Under the pieces are notes generated by a model. It was not told the origin of the DNA and ran no database searches. It was given only the letters and a program-made list of their open reading frames with translations. Below, in pieces: positions 5,495 through 15,600 of a DNA stretch of 28,821 nucleotides. The stretch's first letter is position 1, and every line of letters begins with the position of its first letter. This DNA is from a virus, in the IMG/VR virus record IMGVR_UViG_3300033997_000105, positions 1 through 28,821 of that record. One strand, given 5' to 3'. Position numbers and translations under genes: made by a program.

Positions 5495-8400
5495 CGTTTG
5501 ACCTCCATGATTGTCATCGCCCGGTTGTCTGTGTAAAGCGCAGCACCAGGACTTAGATCAGGGCTCATTTGGAAGGTAACAGCGCGGGTGCCTGATGCCA
5601 TGCTCAGGATCATGTTCAAGCTGATAGAGCTGGCGGGCACGCCGTTGTATGCAGAACTTGAGGTTGAAGCGCCGAGCCAACGCCCGGAAGTCACGGCTAC
5701 ACCATCGATCAACAACCGCCAGTAGCCGCCTGGCCAGGAGAACGTTCCGCAGTACTGGTTCGACACGTTCATCAGTGCAGGCTGCCCCGTGCTGATGTAG
5801 GTGATGGTCGAGATCGTCGCCCAGTTCGCCACACCCGCAATGCCCCCGACCGATTGAACGCCAGCGCTGTAGTAGCTGACGGGCAAGGTCACTGCCCGGC
5901 CGGCGATCTTGAGGGTGTCAACCGCGAGGTCGGCGATCTTGCCAGTGGTCACCGACAAGTCGGCGATCTTCGCCGTGCTGACCGCAAGGTTCTGGATCTT
6001 CGCCTCGGTGATCGCCGCGTTCGCGATGTTGGCCGTGCCGATCGTGCTTTCCCCGACCACCTCGCTGTTGATGATGACCTGTCCGTTCTGGATCGCGAAC
6101 ACGGACTTGGGAGCCCCGCCAGGCTGGTGCATGACCGCGAACAGGTCGGCCAGGAAGATGACCGTGGACTGCATCCCGTCCGGCGTGTTCTCCACGCCGA
6201 TGCCCATGCCAGCACCGTAGTAGCGACCGTTCACGTCGACGCCGACCTTGATGTTGCGTGTGGCCGAGACGTTGCCTTCCAGGTCCACCACCGCGCTGGC
6301 CGTGTCCTCAACCAGCGCCTCGGTGTTCCCGACGCGGGCAGTGAGCTGCGTCACCGATGTGGCCAAGGCCTGGTCGGCTGTGGCCCGGGTCTGGGCTTCG
6401 CTGGCGATCGCCGCTTCGTTGCCGTCGATGCGGGACTTCTGCGCTGTGATCTGCGCAGTCATCGCTTCGTCTGCCGTCGTGCGCGCCGTGATCTCCTGCT
6501 GCAGGCTCGCTTCGTTGTCGTCGGTCTTCGCCGAAACCGTGGTGATCTGCGTGGCCAGGGCCTCGTCACCGGTCACCCTGGCATAGGCCTCCTGCTCGAA
6601 TCGAGCGTTGAGGTCGTCACCGACCTGCGCCTCGACAACATCGATGCGTCGGCTCAGGGCCTGGTCAGCGTTGCTGAAGGCGCTGTAAACCGACCTAGCC
6701 GCAGCGCGCACACCGGCGCCGCCGGCCTTCCACTTCGTCGCGCCGGCCATCCGCGGGAAGACCTGGGTTTCGACGCCGATCACACGAGTAGCCATCGCCT
6801 GCAGCTCGCCGTCGACCTCCTCCACCCGGGTCTCTACTGCATCGACGCGGATCGCCAACGCGGTCACCAGCTCGCCGAGCGAGGCATAGTCGCCGATGTA
6901 CTCCCAGTAGGCCGCGTTCGTCACCGGGGTGCCGACCGGAACATCCTGCTTGGCGCGGTACAGCTTACCGTCGAGCTTGACCAGGGAGCCGGACAGGTAG
7001 GCGTCGTTCTCGTCCCAATCCGGCGCGCCGACAACATCGGCAAGCTGCGATTGCAGCGAGTCGATCTGGCTCTGCAGCGCGGTGTCGCCTGCGGTGATCC
7101 GGTCGTTGACCGAGCCAGGGCCTTGGCCGCTGATCTTCTCGATCTCCTTCAGCAGGTCCTGACCCAACTGCGTCTCGGTGATCTTGCCCGTGATGTAGTC
7201 GAGGATCGCGCTGGCGTCCGCGCTCGACTGTCCGTAGATCCATTCCGTCCATGGACCGACGTTGCCCGAGCGATCCACCAGGCGCCCACGGAAGTAGCGC
7301 ACCACGGCCGAGGCCATTCCGCTGTGCAGGTAGGTGGGCGTCGGGTAGGCAAACCTGCCCATGTCGACTGGGTTCTGCCCTGATGCCTCCGACGCCATCT
7401 GCAGTTCGGTGTAGGCAGTGTCCTCGGCACCTGGTGGAAAGCCCCAGCTGACGCGAATGCCGAGAATCTCGGAGTCGGTCCGCAGGAACGCCAGCGCAGG
7501 TGGATCTTCCTCCTTGCCCTTCAGCTCGGTCAGGGCAGATGTACGCCAGGTCGAGGTGATATCGAACGCGCTGACAGAGCGAGCGCGGGCCAGATAGGCG
7601 CCAGCGTAGATGCCGACCACGTCGACAGAGGCTGTGCCTGTGCGCGGCATCCTGACCCAGTTGCCACTGTCCTTGCGCCACTCGACATCGTAGGCGACGG
7701 CCCCTTCCACGGCGGGCCAGGCGATAGTCATCGTGCTGACGGCCAGGCCCTGGGCAATCGCGTAGTCGGACGTCAGGGTCACGCTCGCCGGTGGAGGCAC
7801 GGTCGTAACCGGGATGACGCTGATCGGCCGCTCCTCGAGCTTTGCGCCGGTGTCTATCGCGGCGAACTTACTCGGGTTGAACTCCAGCGCGGTGATCTCG
7901 TACTCGCCGTCAGCGGTGCGCGAGGTCTTCAGCACCCGGAACAACTGGATGGCCAGGTCGTCGGCGTCGATCGCCCACTGCAACTCTGGCTCCGGCTGCA
8001 CGCTGTAGGCCGTGGTCACCGTCACGGCGCGCCCGGTCACTGACTGCACTGTGCGGCCCTGGGCGCTGCCGTTGGGCAGGTTTATGATCAGCCGGTCGCC
8101 GGCCTTGATCTGCGTGTCACGGTCCAGGGTCACGACCTTGCCGGCCGCCGCAGCGATGCGGCCGCCGTTGGGCCGGCCGGACAGCAGATCATCGGCCACC
8201 GGGATGACGTGGCCAGGCAGTGGAATGCGGCCCTCCATGCCAGTCTTGAAGGTGACGGTGCGGTCCTGATTGTTGCTCAGCAGCGCCCACTTGCCGCGGC
8301 GCTGTGCCTCGCTGGCCCTGGTGCAACCAATGGCCGAGATCTCGATGGGTCGATCCTGGTACCGGCGCTGCAGCGCAAGGTCGGTTACCGGGATCACATC

Positions 8401-9666
8401 GGTGTCGTAGTTGTTCCCCGGGTTGTCGTAGCTGACCAGGGCACGGCTGTAGTGCGTGCTGCGCTCGGCGCCGCCGTACGTGAACTCGCCGTCGATGACG
8501 TTCGCCCGGGTGAACACGTAGTCGAAGTCCTGCGCCCGGGGCATGTCGGCTTGCATGAACAGCGCGCCCTGCGCCCAGTACACCATGCCCCGGTAGATGG
8601 CCGACAGGTCGCGCAGCAGCGTCCAGGCCTCGGCCTTGGCCTGCAGGTTCATGTCGCACAGGAAGCGCGGCTCCTGGCCGCCCACCCCATCCGGTACCAG
8701 CTGGTCGCAGTACTGGGCGATGCGGTACATCTCCCACTTGTCGACCATCCACGACTTGATGCGCTTGCCCAGGCCGAACCGGTCCTCGACGCACAGGCCA
8801 TAGGTGACGAAAGCCGGGTTGTTGGTCCAGGCCTGCTTGAAGGTGCCGTCCCAGGTGCCGCTGTAGGTGCGGGCGATCGGGTCGTAGTTAGTCGGTACCG
8901 GCCAGCGGCGGGCTTTACACTTCACAGTCACCGACGGGATGTTCTGGAACTGCTCGGCATCGAACTCGATGTAGAGCAGCGCGGTGTTGGGGTAGCGCAG
9001 CTTCTGGTCGATGATTTCGGTGTAGGCCGCGACGGTCATCGTGTCGGCAATGGCGCCGGTGTTGGCGTTCGGCGTGAGGCGCCGGGCGCGGATCACCCAG
9101 CCCGAGGTCGCCGCCGGCAGGTCGACGCGCACGGATCGCTGATAGCCGCCGCTGGTCTTCCCGCTGACGGCGTTGCGGTGCGCCTCAACGAAGGCGCCGC
9201 CGTCGGTGGCGATGTCGATCGCATACTCGATGGTGTAGCCGTTGGTGTCGCCGGTGCTGGTGCTCTGGCTCATCAGGCGCGGCCAGGAGAAGCGCAGACG
9301 CACCGCCGACAGCTGAGTGTTGCTCAGGGCGCGAGTCCACGGCGCGTCACCGCGCAGTTCGACATTCACCGATGTCTCGCTCTCGATCGCCGGTATGCCT
9401 TGGATGTAGTCCTGTTCAACTGTCCCGGGGCGCCACTCCCACTTCACACCAGGCAAGTTCACGTTGCCGCTGGCATCCTCGATTGGCGTGTTGTCCAGGT
9501 AGATATCGCGGGCAGTCGGCGTGCCGTCGAACTCGCCCTCGCCCACGGCCAGCAGGATCTTGGCAATGTTGGTGGACCGCAGGCTATCGGGGGCTTCGTA
9601 CGGGGCCTTCGGTTTCTTCTCGCCGCCCTTGGAGCCGCTGACTACGGGTGGAAGTTCTGCGCCCAT
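5491..9666 (-). CDS. J: Tail tip / host-specificity protein J
   Basis: 1391-aa central tail-tip protein of the lambda gpJ family, which forms the tip below the tail tube and contacts the receptor. The N-terminal half (YEAPDSLRSTNIAKILLAVGEGE, VYLD-type and GLCVEDRFGLG segments) is the conserved tip part. Residues about 625-820 look like two fibronectin type III domains. About 882-927 resembles a carbohydrate-binding module 5/12 pattern (WDENDAYLSGSLV, GKLYRAKQDV, YWEYIGDY). About 935-1112 forms heptad-like coiled-coil repeats (ATQITTVSAKTDDNEASL). About 1205-1258 carries short repeats of the AKIADLSV type. The ATG at 9666 is chosen over an upstream in-frame codon because GGAGG lies 5 bases before it and a terminator hairpin precedes that. 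Confidence 0.92.
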   Translation of the reverse strand: MGAELPPVVSGSKGGEKKPKAPYEAPDSLRSTNIAKILLAVGEGEFDGTPTARDIYLDNTPIEDASGNVNLPGVKWEWRPGTVEQDYIQGIPAIESETSVNVELRGDAPWTRALSNTQLSAVRLRFSWPRLMSQSTSTGDTNGYTIEYAIDIATDGGAFVEAHRNAVSGKTSGGYQRSVRVDLPAATSGWVIRARRLTPNANTGAIADTMTVAAYTEIIDQKLRYPNTALLYIEFDAEQFQNIPSVTVKCKARRWPVPTNYDPIARTYSGTWDGTFKQAWTNNPAFVTYGLCVEDRFGLGKRIKSWMVDKWEMYRIAQYCDQLVPDGVGGQEPRFLCDMNLQAKAEAWTLLRDLSAIYRGMVYWAQGALFMQADMPRAQDFDYVFTRANVIDGEFTYGGAERSTHYSRALVSYDNPGNNYDTDVIPVTDLALQRRYQDRPIEISAIGCTRASEAQRRGKWALLSNNQDRTVTFKTGMEGRIPLPGHVIPVADDLLSGRPNGGRIAAAAGKVVTLDRDTQIKAGDRLIINLPNGSAQGRTVQSVTGRAVTVTTAYSVQPEPELQWAIDADDLAIQLFRVLKTSRTADGEYEITALEFNPSKFAAIDTGAKLEERPISVIPVTTVPPPASVTLTSDYAIAQGLAVSTMTIAWPAVEGAVAYDVEWRKDSGNWVRMPRTGTASVDVVGIYAGAYLARARSVSAFDITSTWRTSALTELKGKEEDPPALAFLRTDSEILGIRVSWGFPPGAEDTAYTELQMASEASGQNPVDMGRFAYPTPTYLHSGMASAVVRYFRGRLVDRSGNVGPWTEWIYGQSSADASAILDYITGKITETQLGQDLLKEIEKISGQGPGSVNDRITAGDTALQSQIDSLQSQLADVVGAPDWDENDAYLSGSLVKLDGKLYRAKQDVPVGTPVTNAAYWEYIGDYASLGELVTALAIRVDAVETRVEEVDGELQAMATRVIGVETQVFPRMAGATKWKAGGAGVRAAARSVYSAFSNADQALSRRIDVVEAQVGDDLNARFEQEAYARVTGDEALATQITTVSAKTDDNEASLQQEITARTTADEAMTAQITAQKSRIDGNEAAIASEAQTRATADQALATSVTQLTARVGNTEALVEDTASAVVDLEGNVSATRNIKVGVDVNGRYYGAGMGIGVENTPDGMQSTVIFLADLFAVMHQPGGAPKSVFAIQNGQVIINSEVVGESTIGTANIANAAITEAKIQNLAVSTAKIADLSVTTGKIADLAVDTLKIAGRAVTLPVSYYSAGVQSVGGIAGVANWATISTITYISTGQPALMNVSNQYCGTFSWPGGYWRLLIDGVAVTSGRWLGASTSSSAYNGVPASSISLNMILSMASGTRAVTFQMSPDLSPGAALYTDNRAMTIMEVKR

Positions 9667-9683
9667 GCTTTCCTCCGGGCAAG

Positions 9684-9703
9684 AAAAAACCGCCCGAAGG
9701 CGG
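9684..9703 (-). terminator. Intra-operon intrinsic terminator upstream of J
   Basis: On the minus strand, CCGCC-TTCG-GGCGG (9703-9690) with the stable TTCG tetraloop is followed by six T residues, then CTTGCCCGGAGG, which is the J ribosome binding site. It lies in the gap after gpI and should be bypassed by antiterminated polymerase. Confidence 0.8.
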
Positions 9704-9722
9704 CCTGGTGACAGTTCAGTTG

Positions 9723-10334
9723 TTATGCCTTGTCTTCGGCGTAGACGGATGCGGAGATGATCGCCCCACCCCACCGGCGCTCACCGATGCAGATCGGTAC
9801 CGGGTTGCCGCTGGCGGTGGTGTTGTTCGCACTGCCGAAGGCGTAGGACGGTCGATTCTCCGGGGCGGCACTCATCGATAGGCCTTTCGCCTGAGGGCTC
9901 AGCATCTGGATGACACCACCCAAGGCCATCGACCCACCCCCCATACCAACCGCCAAGGCCGTGGCGGCAGACCAGCCGAGCGGGTTCCACCAGGCTAGCG
10001 CCACAATGGCAACGCCGATGATGGTCTGAAGAAGGCCGGCGCGTTTACTGCCGCCGATCACCGGCACGATTCGGACCTCCCTGGTACCCCCCCTGCCGAA
10101 TTCGTCCATGCCAACATTCTTCCGGTTCCGGAACACGGCAAACCGCAGGCCCATGCTATCCAGTCGCCTGATCTCTTCCTCGAAGCCATTCAAAGTTGCT
10201 TTGAGCGCCTTGAATACCTCCCAGGTCTCACCGGTTTCGATCTGGCGGCGATGGGTTCTTCCGAACCTCCTGGCCAGCGATCCGGTCAGTTTGATGGTCG
10301 TCATCCTTTGATAGTTGATAGCCAGTCCTGACAT
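9723..10334 (-). CDS. I: Tail assembly protein I (gpI-like)
   Basis: 203-aa protein of the lambda gpI tail assembly family. The conserved N-terminal block is TIKLTGSLARRFGRTHRRQIETGETWEVFKAL, and the C-terminal part contains a Gly/Ala-rich hydrophobic stretch (about residues 105-140), then ENRPSYAFGSANNTTASGNPVPICIGERRWGG, a segment typical of the family. GpI helps J assemble into the tail tip and is probably not in the finished virion. The start MSGLAINYQ (10334) is favoured by a GGGAGA signal; a second ATG at 10304 begins where the family homology begins and is an alternative. Confidence 0.85.
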   Translation of the reverse strand: MSGLAINYQRMTTIKLTGSLARRFGRTHRRQIETGETWEVFKALKATLNGFEEEIRRLDSMGLRFAVFRNRKNVGMDEFGRGGTREVRIVPVIGGSKRAGLLQTIIGVAIVALAWWNPLGWSAATALAVGMGGGSMALGGVIQMLSPQAKGLSMSAAPENRPSYAFGSANNTTASGNPVPICIGERRWGGAIISASVYAEDKA

Positions 10335-10351
10335 TGCTTTTCTTCTCCCAT

Positions 10352-10375
10352 AAAAAAACCACCCGAGGGTGGTTT
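10352..10375 (-). terminator. Intra-operon intrinsic terminator between lipoprotein and gpI
   Basis: On the minus strand, AACCACC-CTC-GGGTGGTT is followed by TTTTTTATGGGAGA. It begins within about 15 bases after the lipoprotein stop codon. The U-tract runs directly into the ribosome binding site of gpI, the same layout as upstream of J. Confidence 0.8.
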
Positions 10376-10389
10376 GATTAGTTGAGCAG

Positions 10390-10743
10390 CTAGATGCAGG
10401 CTTTGACCGCATCGGTCACCCTCTGCAACGGAGACTGCCAAGTTCGATAAAAATGATACTGAACAAACGATCCGCTTCCTTTCGGTGTGACATCAACCAC
10501 ATGTAGCGGGGCCTGGGCGTCGGGGGCCAGGACGGAATATCGCCCCCCTGTGGATTGAAGAATGCCGCCTATGCTTGCGCCGAGAACAGTCGTGCTTTGC
10601 CAGCTATCGCGGATACACTCCGCCACCCCTGGAGCTGGCTTCGAGGACTGCAATGACAACAACGGTGGGTTACTTCGCGTGTCGTTCACACTCGCACATC
10701 CCGCCAGAAGCGCCAGCCAAACCAACACAACAAGTGCTCGCAT
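10390..10743 (-). CDS. Phage lipoprotein between tail genes K and I
   Basis: 117-aa protein with a clear signal peptide and lipobox LLAGC (Cys16), followed by a polar Ser/Asn-rich linker and a soluble domain with two further Cys residues (CIRDSW and KACI), which could form a disulfide in the periplasm. GGAGGG lies 6 bases before the ATG at 10743. Lambda has no gene here between K and I, so it is an insertion in the tail tip block. It is followed closely by an intrinsic terminator, a layout common for accessory genes. Superinfection exclusion or envelope remodelling in the infected cell are plausible roles but unproven. Confidence 0.7.
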   Translation of the reverse strand: MRALVVLVWLALLAGCASVNDTRSNPPLLSLQSSKPAPGVAECIRDSWQSTTVLGASIGGILQSTGGRYSVLAPDAQAPLHVVDVTPKGSGSFVQYHFYRTWQSPLQRVTDAVKACI

Positions 10744-10773
10744 GTCTTTCCCTCCATGAAATGACCGAATGTA

Positions 10774-11529
10774 TCACCTCGCATTCCGATGGCGTAGCAC
10801 CAGGCGGGTTCGGTCGTGCCAGGGGCCGCCGTAGATGATCACCTCGGACGGCCTGCCGTATAGGTGGTGTAGCAGAAATGGCCCAGGGCCGTACAGATCG
10901 GCTTGCTCACCGGGCAGCCTGGGGTCGCCGCCGAGGTAGATGCCCGCGTGGTTCGGGTGCGCCGTCCGGCCCACGGCCATGACGATCATGTCGCCGCGCT
11001 CGGGCCGGTCTACCTGGTAGAAGCCGGCAGCCTCGTAGGCCTGCTCGTACAAGCTCGGGCCAGCGGCCTGCTCCCACCAGCCGTCCTCGCGGGTGTAGGT
11101 CGGGAACTCCAGCCCCCACTCACGCTGGTACCAATCGGCGCAAACCTGCCAGCAGTCCCACACGCCATGCACGAACGGTCGCCCCAGCAGCGGTGTTTCG
11201 CCAGTGGGCGTGATCGTCCGCAGGTCGCCCTCCGGCCAGGACAGGATGTGCCACGGCAGGCCGGTGGCCTCGCACATGGCCAGGTCACGCGGCGAAGGCC
11301 TGCTGGTGGCGTCCGGGTGGGAGTGCACAATCCCGATCACCTGGCCCTGGTCTTCCGCCTCGGCGTACTGCTCCGGCGCGATGCGGAATTCTTCGGTCGG
11401 CTCGGTGGCCACGTTGATGCAGGGGAAGTACACCTGCTTGCGGCCCACGGCCAAGATCAGCCCGCAACACTCGCGTGGGTACTCCGCCGCGGCGTGCTGC
11501 TGCACGGCGGCAAGGATGTGTTTCAGCAT
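10774..11529 (-). CDS. K: Tail tip assembly protein K (JAMM + NlpC/P60)
   Basis: 251-aa protein of the lambda gpK type. The N-terminal Mov34/JAMM metalloprotease-like domain shows Glu20, H-S-H at 69-71 and S79...D82 (VHSHPDATSRPSPRD). The C-terminal NlpC/P60 domain carries the Cys126 nucleophile in WDCWQVCADW and a later His in NHAGIYLGG. Both sets of active-site residues appear intact, so the protein could cut a tail protein and peptidoglycan during assembly or DNA entry. ATG at 11529 follows GGAG by 6 bases and lies 2 bases after the L stop. Confidence 0.9.
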   Translation of the reverse strand: MLKHILAAVQQHAAAEYPRECCGLILAVGRKQVYFPCINVATEPTEEFRIAPEQYAEAEDQGQVIGIVHSHPDATSRPSPRDLAMCEATGLPWHILSWPEGDLRTITPTGETPLLGRPFVHGVWDCWQVCADWYQREWGLEFPTYTREDGWWEQAAGPSLYEQAYEAAGFYQVDRPERGDMIVMAVGRTAHPNHAGIYLGGDPRLPGEQADLYGPGPFLLHHLYGRPSEVIIYGGPWHDRTRLVLRHRNAR

Positions 11530-11531
11530 GA

Positions 11532-12281
11532 TCAGCTCCTGGCGATCAGGGACACGGCCGGATAGCCACCGAACGGCAGCTGGTTTCCCTGGCCGTGGCG
11601 CACCACACACCCGGTGTCCAGGCAGCCGTTGCACTGATCCTTGGCCGGGTCGTCGGTGGGATTGCCGTCGAGATCGAAGTACGGGCCGGTGAATCCGCAG
11701 TTTGGCCCCCGGTAACCATTGGTCATGGCCCAGTGGCACAGCTGGGTCATCTGTCGGCCGATGTTCTCACCGCCTACATCGCCAGGGCTGGCCAGCTCCC
11801 ACGACACGCTGGTGCCGCTCTCTGCAACTTTCTGGTCGATGTACCAGACCTCGATACTCTCCTCGGTGGGGTCAGCCTCTGGGTTGCCCTCTGGGAAGTT
11901 CTGCGCGTCCAGGTACTGCGCCAGCGTGTGGCGTACGGTGAGCTTGAACTCGAGCAAGTTATCGAAGGCCAGGCACAGGGCGGTGATCCTGCCGTTGACG
12001 TTGCCCACGCTCAAGGTCGGGCGAACCTCGGTACCATCCGAGTTCGCTTCGATGCCGTCCAGCTGCATGGGCCAGGCGTCGTACTCGTTGCCTTGCCACC
12101 AGATGGGCTTGGCCGGTAGCTGGTCGGCATCCACTCCAGCCGCTGCCAGCTCGGTGGCTGTGTGCGGGATGGCATGACCGTGGAAGCGCAGCATGTCGGC
12201 GCCGAAGTCGGAGCCGTCCAGCTCGAACAGTAAGATCTCAGAGCCGGCCTCAAGTTTCTGGATCTGCGATATCAGGGTCAT
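11532..12281 (-). CDS. L: Minor tail protein L (gpL-like, Fe-S cluster)
   Basis: 249-aa minor tail protein of the lambda gpL family, part of the tail tip ring. The C-terminal domain contains Cys182, Cys195, Cys217, Cys220 and Cys225. Lambda gpL binds an iron-sulfur cluster through four cysteines of similar spacing, so this protein likely does too. ATG at 12281 overlaps the stop of gpM as ATGA, so translation is coupled. It acts between gpM and gpK/gpI/gpJ in the tip. Confidence 0.9.
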   Translation of the reverse strand: MTLISQIQKLEAGSEILLFELDGSDFGADMLRFHGHAIPHTATELAAAGVDADQLPAKPIWWQGNEYDAWPMQLDGIEANSDGTEVRPTLSVGNVNGRITALCLAFDNLLEFKLTVRHTLAQYLDAQNFPEGNPEADPTEESIEVWYIDQKVAESGTSVSWELASPGDVGGENIGRQMTQLCHWAMTNGYRGPNCGFTGPYFDLDGNPTDDPAKDQCNGCLDTGCVVRHGQGNQLPFGGYPAVSLIARS

Positions 12282-12616
12282 GGGTGATAGGCCCTCTCAA
12301 AGGTTGCGGTGACAACGACAATCCCACCAGGACGCCGCTGGGTGCCGAATTTCTCGCAGCGATACAGGCCAAGCTCACCATACGGCGGGGTCCACAGGAA
12401 CGACTTGAAGCCCTTGTGCCGGCGAATGAACGCCAGGATGGGTTGCATTTCATCGGCGACACCGCCGAAGGTCAGAGGCCAACTGTCGCTTTCCCCATTC
12501 AATCCATCGCCGGCAACCTGCACATAGCCGTCGCCGAATTGCGACTTCCTGACCTTGAACGTGTTGTCCGAGGTCGCCTCGTCATCAGGCGACCAGGTGA
12601 ATGTTTCGATCGCCAT
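12278..12616 (-). CDS. M: Minor tail protein M (gpM-like)
   Basis: 112-aa protein with the gpM family pattern: an N-terminal FTWSPD segment, KVRKSQFGDGYVQ in the middle and FLWTPPYGE followed by a beta-rich C-terminus. It forms the ring between the tail tube and the tip. ATG at 12616 overlaps the TAA stop of the tape measure gene by one base (TAATG). The Shine-Dalgarno AGGAGG is encoded within the last codons of the tape measure, so the two genes are coupled. Confidence 0.88.
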   Translation of the reverse strand: MAIETFTWSPDDEATSDNTFKVRKSQFGDGYVQVAGDGLNGESDSWPLTFGGVADEMQPILAFIRRHKGFKSFLWTPPYGELGLYRCEKFGTQRRPGGIVVVTATFERAYHP

Positions 12617-15600
12617 TAACGCCTCCTTGGGCTGTTGGCATGACTGACGCCGCCGGGGCGCCAAGAGGCCGCAACCACACGCTCGGCAACACCTTGCATC
12701 TGCTGCTGCATCGCCTGCCCGAGCGCATCGGTATCCAGCTGCATGCCCTCGGAGCTGCGGTCTTGCATGGTGAAGTGCATCGGTGCGTTCACCTGCACAA
12801 CGGTGCCACCCCCCTGATTGCCGCCCACCACCTGCACACCCAGCGATCCGTCGGCGCCGCGGGCCAGGGGCATGATCGCTTCAGGGCCGGCTTCACCGGC
12901 GACGCCCAGCTTGCCGCCGGCCATACCGAACGCCGTTGGCTGGTTGAGCACGCTGTTGGTGAAGGCACCACCCTTGGCGAACATCTGCACACCGCCCTGC
13001 CAGGCGCCGCCCAGCGCTTGCGGGAAGTAAGCGCTGCCGTAGCCAGCCTGGGACGCGCCCAGGTTGGACGACACGGCGCCTGCCGATCCGGCCGGCAGAC
13101 CATTGCCACCGCCGCCGAAGTAGCTGCCCACAGCCGATATCCCCATGCCGATCAGGCCGCTGAGCAGAGAGCTTGCGGCCTGCTGGCTGGCGATCCTGGC
13201 CATGTCGCTGATGACGCTGGTGGCGAAGTCCCTGAACTTCATCTTGCCGGTCATGGCGAAGTTGGTCAGGGACGCGGTGGCCGAGTCGAAGCCCGCAGAC
13301 AAGGTGCGATCCGTTGCACCTGCGACGTCCGCCGCGTCGGCCTGGATGTTGGCCCAGGCGCGCTTGGCGCCGTTGCGGTAGTCGCGCTGGGCCTGCAGCT
13401 TGGCCTCGTGGCCGTCGACCTCCATCTGCAGCTCGCGGGCCTGGTAGTCGGCCAGGTCGGCCAGGCGCTGCTCGTAGGCCGATTGGCTCAGTTGGCGCGA
13501 CACGTCCTCCTGCTGCTCCTCCAGCTGCCGGCGGGCATCGGCGTACTTCTGCCGCACAGCGTTCAGGCGGTCGGCCTGCTCGCGCTGATCGTCGCCCATG
13601 CCCACGCCGGCCACGTCCGCATTGATCGCGTCCTGCCGGGTTTGCAGCACCACCTCCATTGCCTTGCGGTAGGCCTCGGCGCTGTTGCGCCGCACCTCTG
13701 CCAGCTTGCGCTCCTCCTGGGTGCGCTTCTGGATTGTGTCTTCGCCATATGCCTGGTTCAGGTTCTTGATGCCGAGTTCCATTTCGGCAGCGGTGATCTT
13801 GCCGGCGGCCTGGGCTTTGCGTAGCCCCTTCACACCCTCCGCCAGATCCTCGAGGCGCTTCTTCTCCGGCAGCGCCTTGTCGATGATGGCGTCCAGCGCC
13901 TTGATCTCGTCCTTCAGCGCCTTGGTGCGGTCCTTGCTGCTGTCGGTGGCGTCCTTGTTGGCCTTCTTCTGCGACTCGATCGCATTGGCCGCCGACAGGA
14001 TGGCCTGGCGATCCGTCTCGCTGAGGCTGGCGTTCTCCGCGATGTGGCGGTTGGCGATCTTGATCGCATCGCCATTGTCCTGCAGGCCGGCCAGCTGCTT
14101 CTGCAGGGTGTCCAGGTAGGACTGGCCCGCCGTGGTCATGCCGGCCTTCGCGGCGTTGTTCGCCTGCGTCGAGGCGGTGTTCTCGTTGGTGACCCCGGTC
14201 AGCACGCGCAACGTTTCAGCGATCAGCGCAGAGCGCTGGTCGGCATCGCTGACGGCGCCGGCCTGGGTGATCCACTGCTGCACGGTGGCGGTCGGCAGGT
14301 TCAGGCGGTCGCCCACCTCCCGCAGCACAGGCGACAGTTCGGTACCGGCGGCCCTGGCCTCCTTCAGCCGGTCGACCACCTCCTGGAACGCACGCAGCTG
14401 CTGGCCATACTGGCCGCCAGAGTCGCGGGCGGGCGCGGTAACAACCGCCTGCCGGATGGACTGGGCCAGGTCGCCGTAAGCCTCCTTCACCTTGTCGGTG
14501 GCGTTGATCTGCTCCTGTTGCCACTTCACCAGCGAGGCTTCGCGCTGGTCCCGGTTGAGCTGGGCGAATTCTTCCCGCAGCTGTGCAACCGGCTTCTTCA
14601 GCTCCTCAATGCTGACGCTGGCCTTGTCGGCGTTGGTGCCCAGCAGCAGGAAGCTGGCCGCTGCGGTGCCGGCCAGCAGCGCGAGCCCCATGGGGCCGCC
14701 CATCATCGCGAGCACGCCGGCCGACGCTGCACGCAAACCGGTCTGTGCCGTTGCAACAGCCGTAGTGGCCGCCGCTTCCAGGGCTCTGGCCTGGGCCAGC
14801 TGGAGCGACATTTCCGTTTGCACGGCGGTACCGCGTGCCGCTGCAGCCTCACGCGCCGCCAGGATCGTGGCTGTTTGCGCCTTGCGCTGATCGGCAATCG
14901 CAGCCTGCAACACGGCTTTCGCCTGGGCGATGCGCGCTGCACGGTCGGCCAGCGCGGCCTGGAGCGCGAGGCCTGCCTTCGCGACATAGTTGGTCAGCGC
15001 GGCAACACCGGCGCCGCCCATGGCGACAGCAACCAGGTTGACGTTGTCCGCCAGAGCCAGCAGGACTTTCGACAGCCCACCCACAAGCCCGGTGCGCTCC
15101 TCCATCCCGCCAAGGAAAGTGCTGATGGCGTTGCTGATGTTGACCATGGCGTCTTGGACGCTGGTCGACATGTCAGCAGCAGCCTTGCGGTTGACCTCGA
15201 CGGTGCGCAGCAGGCCCGTGTTGAGGTCGTCCAGCGACAGCTTGCCCTCGACGCCGAGCTTGCGAATCTCCTTGGCGCTCTTGCCGGTGGCGCTGGCGAT
15301 CGCGTCAACGATGGTCGGCATCGCCGTCTGAATGGAGATCCATCCATCGGCCTCGACCTTGCCGGTCTGCAGTGCTTTCGAGTAGGCGTCCAGCGCTGCG
15401 GCGCCCTTGTCAGCCGTCGCGGCGTTGGTCACCAGCAGAAAGCTGAAGCTGTCGGTGATCTCCAGCGCCTGCTGGGTATTGAATCCCAACGTCTTCATGA
15501 CGTCCGCGGTGCGGATGTACAACTCCTGGGCCTCGGCAAGGGGGCGGTAGGTCTCCTGGGCCGTGCGCAGCAGATGCTCCTGCACTTCCTGATACACGGC

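Noticed and set aside
5854-7383. 509-aa plus-strand open frame opposite J
   Set aside because: Long open frame caused by codon bias of the J gene on the other strand; composition is unlike a real protein.
8209-9711. 500-aa plus-strand open frame opposite J
   Set aside because: Shadow of the J gene in a high-GC sequence; no start signal and no recognisable domain.
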